A stretch of 64,000 nt of DNA from an uncultured Prevotella sp. (GTDB lineage Bacteria > Bacteroidota > Bacteroidia > Bacteroidales > Bacteroidaceae). A model generated the notes under the pieces. That model saw nothing but the letters and a program-made list of their open reading frames with translations, had not been told where the DNA came from and made no database searches. Each line of letters begins with the position of its first letter. The first letter of the stretch is position 1. Below, in pieces: positions 1 through 8,831 of the stretch. The translations under genes were made by a program, and so were the position numbers. Location of the stretch: contig ONTZ01000024.1 of NCBI GenBank assembly GCA_900320905.1, positions 29,513 through 93,512 of the forward strand, given 5' to 3'.

Positions 1-102
1 CTATCTGATTCTTAGACAAACTTGAATAGTCTCACCATAGGCATAGCGATGGTAAAGATTCAGATTTCAGGAAAAACTTTTTGCTGGCTCAAGAATTATT
101 TG

Positions 103-110
103 TAATTTTG
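103..110 (+). promoter_or_regulatory. -7 promoter box for the GH2 gene
   Basis: TAATTTTG matches the Bacteroidetes -7 consensus TAnnTTTG and lies 26 bp before the ATG at 137. Bases 1-102 show no recognisable gene. Confidence 0.6.
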
Positions 111-136
111 CAGCATTCGACAAGAATGGTATAAAT

Positions 137-2020
137 ATGAGACAATTACTGAGTATCGTCCTTTCTGTCATCGGAGGCGGGTTCCTTGCGGTGGCATCAG
201 CGGCAACGCTACCCTTGATTCAAAACGTGAATGCCTATGAGAGTCTGTCACTCAATGGCGAGTGGAACTACATCGTCGATGTGCAGGAAGAGGGCTATTA
301 CGATTATCGCATGAACCCCACGCCCTGGGGATTCTTCCGCAATGCCAAACCCCATCGGCCTGAGGACCTCATCGAATACGACTTCGACAAGTCGCCTACG
401 ATGAAGATTCCCGGAGACTGGAATACGCAAGATGAACGGCTATTTTTCTATGAGGGTACAGTATGGTTCAAAAAGAGTTTTGTTCTCTCAGATGTAGAGG
501 CGAATCACCGTATCCTCCTTTATTTCGGTGCCGTCAACTACGACTGCCGCATCTGGGTAAACGGACAAGAGGCAGGCCGTCACATTGGTGGTTTTACACC
601 CTTCAACTTCGATGTTACTAATCTGCTGAAAAAGGGTGAGAACAACGTTATCGTCAAGGTCGACAACAAACGTCACGCTGAGGATGTGCCCACGCAGATC
701 TTCGACTGGTGGAACTACGGTGGCATCACCCGCAACGTACTGTTGGTAAAGGTGCCAACGGCCTTCTTCGGCTCCTCTCACGAAGTGGCATCACAAGAGA
801 GGAGTCTTGCATCGGTCACAAAACCGAGTTATATCGAGGACTATAGTCTGCAACTGATGAAAGGCGAGGTAAAGGACAAACAACGTAAGATCCTCGTCAA
901 GGTACAACTCAGTGAACCCCTTGAGGGGCATCTGATCACAGTAAACATCGCCGAACTGAAACTATCGCTGCCACTCCTGACAGATACCAAGGGCTGGGCG
1001 AGCGATATCGTCAGCGTGCCTGCCAAGAAACTCTCCCTTTGGAGTCCTGACAACCCCAAGCGCTACCGTGTGGAAATCAAGCACTACAATACGAGTATTA
1101 CCGACAGCATCGGCTTCCGTACCATTGAGACCCGTGACAAGCAGATTCTGCTCAACGGCCAGCCCATCTTCCTCAAGGGTATCTCCATCCACAACGAAAA
1201 GCCCAACGGCGGCGGACGCGCCAATTCAGTAGAAGACGCCCGTACGCTGCTCTCGTGGGCCAAAGAACTGGGCTGCAACTTCGTCCGTCTGGCACATTAC
1301 CCCCACCATGAGGAGATGGTGCGCGAGGCTGAGAGGATGGGTATCCTGGTGTGGTCGGAGATTCCCGTCTACTGGACCATCGCATGGAAAAACCCAAAAA
1401 CCTACGAGAACGCCCAGAACCAACTGCGCGACATGATCAGTCGCGACCACAACCGTGCCAATGTCATCATTTGGAGCATCGCCAACGAGACGCCTCATTC
1501 CAAGGAACGCGACACCTTCCTCGGCAACCTCGCGAAGTATGCCCGCAGTCTCGACGATACCCGTCTCATCTCTATGGCCATGGAGGTGACAGGAGCCTCC
1601 AACTACGTGAACCGCCTCAATGACAATATGAATCAATACGTCGATGTGGTGAGTTTCAACCAGTATATCGGCTGGTACCGCGATGTGAACGATGCCCCGA
1701 AGATGACGTGGGAGATTCCCTATAACAAACCCGTCATCGTGAGCGAGTTCGGTGGAGGAGCCAAATATGGCTATCATGGTGCAAAGAACCAGCGCTGGAC
1801 GGAGGAGTTCCAGGAGAACCTCTACCGCGAGAACTGCGCCATGCTCGATAAGATTGAAGGACTCGCCGGCACCACGCCCTGGATTTTGAAGGATTTCCGC
1901 TCACCCCGTCGCGTACTCCCCGACGTGCAGGACTATTACAACCGTAAGGGTCTGTTCAGCGACAAAGGCGAGAAAAAGAAAGCCTTCTACGTGTTGAAGG
2001 CGTGGTACGACAGCAAATAA
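137..2020 (+). CDS. Glycoside hydrolase family 2 (beta-galactosidase/beta-glucuronidase type), secreted
   Basis: A 627-residue exo-glycosidase of the GH2 clan. Residues 1-22 form a signal peptide ending AVASA, so it acts in the periplasm or at the surface. The order is the GH2 jelly-roll sugar-binding domain (about 25-215), an immunoglobulin-like domain (about 230-330) and a TIM barrel. The acid/base is probably E451 in IIWSIANET and the nucleophile E537 in VIVSEFGGG. The length fits UidA-like enzymes rather than 1000-residue LacZ. The substrate cannot be read from sequence; next to an arabinan locus, removal of beta-galactose or beta-glucuronic acid side groups is plausible. It is followed after 41 bp by ettA with no promoter box between, so the two may share a transcript. 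Confidence 0.9.
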   Translation: MRQLLSIVLSVIGGGFLAVASAATLPLIQNVNAYESLSLNGEWNYIVDVQEEGYYDYRMNPTPWGFFRNAKPHRPEDLIEYDFDKSPTMKIPGDWNTQDERLFFYEGTVWFKKSFVLSDVEANHRILLYFGAVNYDCRIWVNGQEAGRHIGGFTPFNFDVTNLLKKGENNVIVKVDNKRHAEDVPTQIFDWWNYGGITRNVLLVKVPTAFFGSSHEVASQERSLASVTKPSYIEDYSLQLMKGEVKDKQRKILVKVQLSEPLEGHLITVNIAELKLSLPLLTDTKGWASDIVSVPAKKLSLWSPDNPKRYRVEIKHYNTSITDSIGFRTIETRDKQILLNGQPIFLKGISIHNEKPNGGGRANSVEDARTLLSWAKELGCNFVRLAHYPHHEEMVREAERMGILVWSEIPVYWTIAWKNPKTYENAQNQLRDMISRDHNRANVIIWSIANETPHSKERDTFLGNLAKYARSLDDTRLISMAMEVTGASNYVNRLNDNMNQYVDVVSFNQYIGWYRDVNDAPKMTWEIPYNKPVIVSEFGGGAKYGYHGAKNQRWTEEFQENLYRENCAMLDKIEGLAGTTPWILKDFRSPRRVLPDVQDYYNRKGLFSDKGEKKKAFYVLKAWYDSK

Positions 2021-2061
2021 CAAAAGGAAAAACCTAACAACAACGAAAAATAGTAAAACTT

Positions 2062-3759
2062 ATGGCAACAGTCGACGATAAGAAAGTAATCTTCTCAATG
2101 GTCGGAGTGAGCAAGACCATCCAGCAGAACCAGAAACAAGTGCTCAAGAACATCTATCTTAGTTTCTTCTATGGTGCAAAGATTGGCATCATCGGTCTCA
2201 ATGGTGCTGGTAAATCAACGCTCATGAAGATTATCGCTGGCCTTGACCAGCAATATCAGGGCAACGTAGTGTGGAGCCCTGGCTACACCGTAGGTTATCT
2301 GCCCCAGGATCCGCCACTCAACGAGGAGAAGACAGTAAAGGAGAACGTGATGGAAGGCGTGCAGCACGTCTATGACGCACTGGCCGAATATGACGACATC
2401 AATGTGAAATTCGGACTGCCAGAGTATTACGAGGATCCTGACAAGATGGACAAGTTGATGCAGCGTCAGGCAGAACTGCAGGATATTATCGACTCTACGG
2501 ATGCCTGGAACATGGACTCGAAACTCGACCGTGCGATGGCTGCCCTGAACTGTCCTCCAGGCGACTGGAGCGTAAAGAATCTCTCTGGCGGCGAACGTCG
2601 TCGTGTGGCACTCTGTCGTCTGTTGCTTCAGAAGCCCGATGTACTGTTGCTCGACGAGCCTACCAACCACCTCGATGCTGAGTCAATCGATTGGTTAGAA
2701 CAGCATCTGCAACAGTACGAGGGTACAGTCATTGCCGTCACCCACGACCGCTATTTCCTTGATGATGTGGCTGAGTGGATTCTTGAACTGGATCGTGGCG
2801 AGGGCATACCCTGGAAAGGCAATTATTCTTCATGGCTGGAACAGAAGTCGCAGCGTCTGGCTCAGGAAGAGAAGTCTGCCTCCAAACGTCGCAAGACCCT
2901 CGAACGTGAGTTGGAGTGGGTACGCATGGCACCTAAGGCTCGTCACGCCAAGGGTAAGGCTCGTCTGAATTCGTACGAAATGATGCTCAACGAGGAACAA
3001 AAACAGAAAGAAGAGAAACTGGAGATCTTCATCCCCAACGGACCTCGTCTGGGTAATAAGGTCATCGTGGCAGAACATGTGGCGAAGTCATATCCAGAGA
3101 AAACGCTGTTCACCGACCTTAACTTCATGTTGCCACCTAACGGCATCGTGGGTGTCATCGGACCCAATGGCGCAGGCAAGACCACGCTCTTCCGCCTCAT
3201 CATGGGGCTGGAGCAGGCCGATGCCGGCTCGTTCTCTGTGGGTGAGACGGTAAAACTGGCCTACGTGGATCAGCAGCATAAGGATATCGACCCGGAAAAA
3301 AGTGTCTATCAGGTGGTGTCGCAAGGCAATGAGACCATCCGTATGGGTGGTAAGGATGTCAACGTGCGTGCCTATCTCAGTCGCTTTAATTTCAGTGGAG
3401 CCGATCAGGAGAAGAAATGCGCCGTACTCTCTGGTGGTGAGCGCAACCGCTTACATCTGGCCATCGCCTTGAAACAGGAAGGTAATGTGTTGTTGCTCGA
3501 CGAGCCTACCAATGATATCGACGTGAACACCCTACGTGCGCTGGAGGAAGGTCTTGAGGCTTTTGCGGGTTGTGCCGTCATTATCAGCCACGACCGTTGG
3601 TTCCTCGATCGTATCTGTACACATATCCTGGCATTCGAGGGAGAGGGTAATGTGTTCTACTTCGAGGGAAACTACAGTGAGTACGAATCCAACAAAGCCA
3701 AGCGATTAGGTCTCGAAGAGCCCAAGCGTTCGCGTTATCGCAAACTGATGGAGGAGTAA
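2062..3759 (+). CDS. ettA: ABC-F translation factor EttA
   Basis: A soluble protein of 565 residues with two ATP-binding cassettes and no membrane segment. EttA binds the ribosomal E site and gates the first elongation steps according to the ATP/ADP ratio. The first Walker A (GLNGAGKS) is at 45-52, with signature LSGGERRR and Walker B LLLDEPTNHLD. The second cassette has GPNGAGKTT, LSGGERNR and LLLDEPTND. An acidic helical insertion in cassette 1 (about residues 95-145) corresponds to the EttA arm, and a lysine/arginine-rich linker of about 60 residues joins the cassettes. The size matches E. coli EttA (555). It ends 10 bp from the convergent GH43 gene. Confidence 0.93.
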   Translation: MATVDDKKVIFSMVGVSKTIQQNQKQVLKNIYLSFFYGAKIGIIGLNGAGKSTLMKIIAGLDQQYQGNVVWSPGYTVGYLPQDPPLNEEKTVKENVMEGVQHVYDALAEYDDINVKFGLPEYYEDPDKMDKLMQRQAELQDIIDSTDAWNMDSKLDRAMAALNCPPGDWSVKNLSGGERRRVALCRLLLQKPDVLLLDEPTNHLDAESIDWLEQHLQQYEGTVIAVTHDRYFLDDVAEWILELDRGEGIPWKGNYSSWLEQKSQRLAQEEKSASKRRKTLERELEWVRMAPKARHAKGKARLNSYEMMLNEEQKQKEEKLEIFIPNGPRLGNKVIVAEHVAKSYPEKTLFTDLNFMLPPNGIVGVIGPNGAGKTTLFRLIMGLEQADAGSFSVGETVKLAYVDQQHKDIDPEKSVYQVVSQGNETIRMGGKDVNVRAYLSRFNFSGADQEKKCAVLSGGERNRLHLAIALKQEGNVLLLDEPTNDIDVNTLRALEEGLEAFAGCAVIISHDRWFLDRICTHILAFEGEGNVFYFEGNYSEYESNKAKRLGLEEPKRSRYRKLMEE

Positions 3760-3769
3760 CACAAAAATC

Positions 3770-5926
3770 TCACTTCGATATAACGGGTACTTCCCAACGG
3801 AAGACAGCACCATTGCGACGGGCAGGGTCGGCACCAGTGAAGTCCATAGAATAGGGACTGCCCGTGGTGGGACTCTTGCCCACATAGCGGTGGGTGCGCA
3901 TTGACATGAGCATGAACTCATGGTCGAGATAGTCCTGCCACATAAAAACCTCTGCCTTTGACTCATCTGTTGTCAGGCGGACATCACCGGCAAGGCCATA
4001 ACCTGACACGAAAAGATAACGACCGTCTTCACACTGGAGGATGACTTGTCCCAGACCCTTATCGATGATACGAAAGCGCGTTTGAACGCTATGGTCGGAT
4101 GTTTCCGTGTCGTAGAGCAGGCCATGCTCTAAAGCCATAGCAGGTTTGCCTGTAGCCAAATTGATGATGCGAAACGTTTTCCCGTAAGGGATATTCTGGC
4201 TGCGATCGGCCTTTGGCTCTGATACCGTGAAATTATCGAACTCAGCATAACCACCTTTCTGGCCTTTGTGGTTAAAGGCAAAAAGAGCATGACGCGATCC
4301 CTGAAAACTGATTAACTGATAACTGAGCGGCATCTCACGACCTATCTGTTGATAGTTCGTACCGTCAAGTGAATATTCATAATGAGATTGGTCGTTGTCG
4401 TAATCTCCGACGCAACGGAGGAATATTCTGGTGGCGGATGGTATCTGTGGGACATCAATGGTATCATTGGTGTACTGTTCGAAGCAACGGAGAGTCAGCG
4501 CCTTGCCGTCCTTGACGATTCCAATCCATGAGCAAGGCACGTTGATATTGCCAAGACCTGCGACATCACCATCCTTCATGCCTTGAGTATATAGTTCGAC
4601 AGTGGCAATGGAAGTAGGACCGATCACACGCTGCGTCAGAGTATTTCGAGCCCACATCAGTTGTTCGGCTGGCAGAGACTGGATGCGCAGACGACTATTC
4701 TTCAGGCTCCATTTCGAGTCATCGGGATTATGGTTCCACTGCCAGACACGCCCCAGGGTCGTGCCATTGAAGTCGTCACAACGGTTATAGGGAGCGTGAG
4801 GAGTGGCGATAGGTTGTTGTGGCACAGCAACAGACTCGACTTGGGGTTTGAGCCAGGTGCGGGGAGCGCGACCCAGATTGCCTTCAAGTCCCAGCATAGG
4901 CCAACCGTCTTTCCAAGTAATAGGAGCCAAAGTAACCGTTCGTCCGATAGAATGGAAGTCCATCATGAGCAATGCCCACCATTGGCCATTCTGATCCTCC
5001 ACGATACCGCCCTGATGAATGTTTGTACAGGCAGTGGCATCTTTATCGACAGCGGGAATGCCAAAATGTGTACCGTCTCCACCAATGCGGTATTTCTCGT
5101 CACGAGGTATCTGGGTGATGGGAGCAGCATGGTAGCCGAAGGTCTCATCAGCAGTGATGGTAATCGTCTCGTAAGGTCCCCAGATGCTCTTAGATCGTGA
5201 ACAGAGGGTACGACCATTGGGCTTGTAATCGGTAGAGATGAGGTAGTACATGCCACCTATCTTATATATATGGTGACCTTCGCCTACTGCATTGCCCTCG
5301 GGGATGATGGTACGCTCTGTTTCTTCGATAGGGCCGCTCATATCGGGTTTCAACTCCGTACACTTCACTTCTCCGTAGCCATGAATGGCGTAAATCTTTC
5401 CGTCGTCGTCGAAAAGCACGGAGAGATCGTAGATGCGTCCCTGCATGTCGTGGTGTTTCCATGGGCCACGGATGTCCTTTGAGGTATAGCACTGCAAGCC
5501 CTTGCCATTGATATTGGTGAATACATAGAACTGTCCGTTAGCATAACGGATGGCTGGAGCCCATACCCCTTGGCCATAGATTTCCTGATGATTCCTCAAG
5601 GAGAAGGCATCATCGTCGAAATCGAAACGGTCGAAGCAATACGAGATATTCTCCCAGTTCACCAAGTCCTTCGAATGCAGGATGACCAGTCCTGGCACGG
5701 TATGCATCGTTGTACCAGCCAGATAGTAGTCACCGCCCACACGGATGATATCAGGATCCGAAAACTCATCGTAGAACAACGGATTGGTATATGTGCCATT
5801 TCCATTGTCTGCCGTCCATGACTGGGCAAAAGAAGAAATCAAAGAAAAGTGAGAAGCGAAAAGAATATTAATCACTATCAACCTTTTTATATTTCTAACC
5901 TTATTTAATCTAATTATACGGAGCAT
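3770..5926 (-). CDS. GH43 glycosidase with C-terminal beta-sandwich and fascin/ricin-like domain
   Basis: A 718-residue secreted enzyme, last gene of the PUL. The N-terminus (about 1-35) is a long signal peptide ending SSFAQ. The five-bladed GH43 propeller starts with FSDPDI, where D57 is the expected general base, and has an EGHH motif consistent with the catalytic acid region. A beta-sandwich domain follows (about 390-560), typical of GH43 arabinofuranosidases/xylosidases. The last 140 residues (NLATGKP, GRYLFVSGYG, RTHRYVGK) look like a beta-trefoil that may bind sugar. Exo-acting arabinofuranosidase or xylosidase activity is the best guess. It lies 42 bp after the next GH43 gene, in a gap holding degenerate 7-8 bp CTTTTCA repeats. 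Confidence 0.88.
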   Translation of the reverse strand: MLRIIRLNKVRNIKRLIVINILFASHFSLISSFAQSWTADNGNGTYTNPLFYDEFSDPDIIRVGGDYYLAGTTMHTVPGLVILHSKDLVNWENISYCFDRFDFDDDAFSLRNHQEIYGQGVWAPAIRYANGQFYVFTNINGKGLQCYTSKDIRGPWKHHDMQGRIYDLSVLFDDDGKIYAIHGYGEVKCTELKPDMSGPIEETERTIIPEGNAVGEGHHIYKIGGMYYLISTDYKPNGRTLCSRSKSIWGPYETITITADETFGYHAAPITQIPRDEKYRIGGDGTHFGIPAVDKDATACTNIHQGGIVEDQNGQWWALLMMDFHSIGRTVTLAPITWKDGWPMLGLEGNLGRAPRTWLKPQVESVAVPQQPIATPHAPYNRCDDFNGTTLGRVWQWNHNPDDSKWSLKNSRLRIQSLPAEQLMWARNTLTQRVIGPTSIATVELYTQGMKDGDVAGLGNINVPCSWIGIVKDGKALTLRCFEQYTNDTIDVPQIPSATRIFLRCVGDYDNDQSHYEYSLDGTNYQQIGREMPLSYQLISFQGSRHALFAFNHKGQKGGYAEFDNFTVSEPKADRSQNIPYGKTFRIINLATGKPAMALEHGLLYDTETSDHSVQTRFRIIDKGLGQVILQCEDGRYLFVSGYGLAGDVRLTTDESKAEVFMWQDYLDHEFMLMSMRTHRYVGKSPTTGSPYSMDFTGADPARRNGAVFRWEVPVISK

Positions 5927-5930
5927 ATCT

Positions 5931-5957
5931 TTTCACTTTCTCACTTTTCTATTACTC
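5931..5957. repeat. Degenerate 7-8 bp CTTTTCA tandem tract
   Basis: The 42-bp gap between two GH43 genes holds successive CTTTTCA, CTTTCTCA and CTTTTCT units. Related units encode part of the downstream gene's signal peptide (ASHFSLISSF). It resembles the heptad repeats found elsewhere in this window. Confidence 0.45.
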
Positions 5958-5968
5958 ATTTGTCTGTC

Positions 5969-7036
5969 TTATAATTCTGGCCAGCCGTCAGCAGTCCAAT
6001 GGATGGGACGCTGGATAAGCACAGAGGCTCCTTCCTGAGCGGTGCTGTAGCCATGACAGATGAAAATGTCCTGACCATCCAGATGGTAGGCGGCACAATG
6101 ACCTGCGGCCTCATATTCTTTCTTGTCGCCTTCAAGGAAGAGATTGCCTCCACCATAGCGCATATCAAAGCCCTTGCTGTCGAGATATGGTCCCTCGACA
6201 GACCTGCTGCGGCCTACAGCCACGCGATAGTTGCTTTTTGCACCCTGACAGCAGTAGTCCCAAGAGACGAACAGATAATACCAGCCGTCATGCTTAAAGA
6301 TAAACGGTGCCTCAATGGCATTCGGACCTGCAAAGTCAGATGTGGGATTCTTGGGCGGATTCGGATTGATGGGTAGTGCTGCCCTGGCATCCTGGCTATT
6401 CAGATTATAGCGACGGGCTATTGTACGGGGGCGGTTGGATTGCAAATCCGCCTGAACGGAAGAGGCAATATGCATCGTTGTGTCGAGACGCACCAGTTGG
6501 ATTCCGTCCCAGAAAGATCCCCACACCAGCCAGGGCTGGTCATTATCGTCGATGATGAAGTTAGGATCGATGGCGTTCCAGTTGTCACGCTTCTCACGAG
6601 AGGTCACGATACACCCTTCATCCTCCCACAGGCCAGAGGCTAGGGATCGAGTGGAGAGCAGCCCGATGGCCGAGCCATTACGCCCGAAGGTGGAACAACT
6701 ATAGGCGAGCCACCAACGACCATGCCACTGGATGATATCAGGAGCCCACACATGACGGGTAAAGCCAGGCACAGAGTCACGTGTCCATTTCGGTATCACC
6801 GACATCAAAGGCTCTGGTTTCACCGTCCATGTCTTGCGATCCTGCGAGGTCATCTGCTGGATACCCATGCCTGTGGCAAAGATATAATAGGTACTGTCTT
6901 CGTAGGCCATCACAGGGTCATGCACCATCGGTGTCTCTGTTGTGAAGGGCACGTGTCTCAGGTGATGCCGTTGCCCTTGCACTGAAAGAGTGGTGCATAA
7001 GGCTAACAGCATCATGGAAATGACTGTTGTCCTCAT
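5969..7036 (-). CDS. GH43 endo-arabinanase-like enzyme
   Basis: A 355-residue single-domain GH43 enzyme with a signal peptide (about 1-21, ending SVQG). Expected catalytic triad: D40 in VHDPV (base), D157 in AIDPNF (pKa modulator) and E242 in NAIEAPF (acid). The HVWAPDI motif is typical of arabinan-active GH43 enzymes (arabinan endo-1,5-alpha-L-arabinosidase group). It would cut the alpha-1,5-arabinan backbone into oligosaccharides in the periplasm or at the surface. The start is 4 bp from the stop of the preceding GH43 gene, so the two are co-transcribed and perhaps translationally coupled. The exact subfamily is not resolved. Confidence 0.9.
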   Translation of the reverse strand: MRTTVISMMLLALCTTLSVQGQRHHLRHVPFTTETPMVHDPVMAYEDSTYYIFATGMGIQQMTSQDRKTWTVKPEPLMSVIPKWTRDSVPGFTRHVWAPDIIQWHGRWWLAYSCSTFGRNGSAIGLLSTRSLASGLWEDEGCIVTSREKRDNWNAIDPNFIIDDNDQPWLVWGSFWDGIQLVRLDTTMHIASSVQADLQSNRPRTIARRYNLNSQDARAALPINPNPPKNPTSDFAGPNAIEAPFIFKHDGWYYLFVSWDYCCQGAKSNYRVAVGRSRSVEGPYLDSKGFDMRYGGGNLFLEGDKKEYEAAGHCAAYHLDGQDIFICHGYSTAQEGASVLIQRPIHWTADGWPEL

Positions 7037-7040
7037 GTTG

Positions 7041-8825
7041 TTAACTGTTGTTGATGATGGTAATAATAGTTATGATATCACTGATATTTACCTTTCCGTC
7101 GTTATTGACGTCGGCCTTTTGATTGTTGCCATTGCCACTTATGACATTCATCACAGCGGTGACGTCAGCAGCATTTATCTTTCCATCGCCGTTCACGTCG
7201 GCTTTTTGATTATCGCCCTCTGTCTGATAGCCCCAAACGGTAACACCAGTTGTGGCAGCAATAGCCGTAAAGGCAGGAGTCTTTGTATCGGTAGGTTCCA
7301 AGGTCTGTTCAATCATCACACCATGATAGTAGGTATTATTGATCTTGAGTGTGACATAGGATTTGCCTTCTTCGATCTTCCATGTACCAGTAGCCTCTCC
7401 GGCAATGGTACCGTCATTCTTGAGTTCTATGTCAATGGGAGAGGCTGCTTCTTTCTTGGTATGATCCAGTTTGTAATTATGAACCAGCAACTTGTACTTG
7501 CCTGGAATTCTGATGGTGGCTACCTGCTGAGTCGTGGCAATATCGGCACTCTTCACTTCCTCGCCCGTGTATTCAAACGGAGCAACGACCAGCCAACCAT
7601 TCTTGCTTTGGAATACCTGGTGTACACGCACTTGATGACTCTCGCCCCAATTCTGGAAACGGGTATGATAGACCAGATAGGTACGCCCGTCCTCTGCGGC
7701 AATAATGGAATTATGGCCTTGTGAGCGCTCGCCATAGTTGCCTTTGGCCTGATTTCCCCAAGAGGTATAGGCACCGAAGATATTGACACCACGGTTACTG
7801 TCGTTCTCTTTGGGACCGAAATTCAGAAGATAGGATGAGAAGATGGCGCTATTGTTTGATGATTTAGAGTCGGTGTACGGACCATCTGGTTTCGTGGAGC
7901 GGAACACACGCATCTGGTAGCCACCATTGTTATAGTCGTTGGCATTGCCACCGGCAGCCAGACCGCCGTAGGTGACAAACAGATAATAATAGCCGCCAAT
8001 GTATTCGATATAACTGGCTTCACCCGACACATAAAATCCGCCGGCAATTTTTTTGCCGAAGTAGGGATCGACGGTGACACCATCGCCAGACCCTGTCAAG
8101 GTGTAAGTGACATCATAATCGCGCAAGCCCGTATTCTCGTCGAGTTCAAGCATCCAGATACCACCGCTCCAAGAACCGTATGACATCCACAGTTTGCCTT
8201 CCTCATCGTAGAACACACACGGGTCGATGCAGTTAGGATAGCGTCTACCCCAGCCATTACCTACCGCATAGCGACCAGGCAACGAAGCCTGCGTACCAAT
8301 GGCCTGCTCCAGATCGGTGTCTTTGTAGGCATTGCCAGTATGGAATCCGCTCATCACCACCGGTGCCTGATAGAGATAAGGACCCTCGATATTATCTGCT
8401 GTCAGCAGGATGATACTCGAATACCAGTTGTCACCATTAATACTCAAGTACATACACCATTTGTTCATGGCCTTGTTCCAGATAACGTCAGGAGCCCACA
8501 TGTTGCCATCAACATTATAGTTACTGCTTCCACGCTTAGCCCATGCTATAGCGTTGAAAGTGGATGTTGTGACAGCAGGCGTGGTGAAGGCAGCACTATT
8601 GGCAGCATTGTTGCTGGTCGATGTGGCCCAGGGGGCTGTAAAGGCCGTCCAACTCATCAAGTCGGTGGTCTTAGCCGCAGCACGGTGAGAACCGAAGATA
8701 TAATACGTCTGGGACACTGGCTCCCACACGATGCTGGGGTCGTGCACGCTGACACGTTTCAGCGTGTATGCCACAGCACTCATGGGAACCAGTGCAGACA
8801 GTAGTATATACAAATACTTTCTCAT
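7041..8825 (-). CDS. GH43 arabinanase with dockerin-type C-terminus
   Basis: A 594-residue secreted enzyme. I chose the ATG at 8825; a TTG two codons upstream abuts the preceding stop. A signal peptide ends near residue 19. The GH43 propeller has D29 (SVHDPS), D201 (NCIDPCVF) and E269 (SGEASYIE) as likely catalytic residues, and a WAPDV motif. The gap between blades 1 and 2 carries a Ser/Asn/Ala-rich insert (about 65-105). A middle beta-domain follows (about 420-520). The tail has two calcium-loop repeats, ADVNGDGKINAADV and ADVNNDGKVNISDI, as in type I dockerins. It probably attacks branched arabinan at the surface. It follows the PUL lipoprotein gene after 6 bp. Confidence 0.9.
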   Translation of the reverse strand: MRKYLYILLSALVPMSAVAYTLKRVSVHDPSIVWEPVSQTYYIFGSHRAAAKTTDLMSWTAFTAPWATSTSNNAANSAAFTTPAVTTSTFNAIAWAKRGSSNYNVDGNMWAPDVIWNKAMNKWCMYLSINGDNWYSSIILLTADNIEGPYLYQAPVVMSGFHTGNAYKDTDLEQAIGTQASLPGRYAVGNGWGRRYPNCIDPCVFYDEEGKLWMSYGSWSGGIWMLELDENTGLRDYDVTYTLTGSGDGVTVDPYFGKKIAGGFYVSGEASYIEYIGGYYYLFVTYGGLAAGGNANDYNNGGYQMRVFRSTKPDGPYTDSKSSNNSAIFSSYLLNFGPKENDSNRGVNIFGAYTSWGNQAKGNYGERSQGHNSIIAAEDGRTYLVYHTRFQNWGESHQVRVHQVFQSKNGWLVVAPFEYTGEEVKSADIATTQQVATIRIPGKYKLLVHNYKLDHTKKEAASPIDIELKNDGTIAGEATGTWKIEEGKSYVTLKINNTYYHGVMIEQTLEPTDTKTPAFTAIAATTGVTVWGYQTEGDNQKADVNGDGKINAADVTAVMNVISGNGNNQKADVNNDGKVNISDIITIITIINNS

Positions 8826-8831
8826 TATCAA

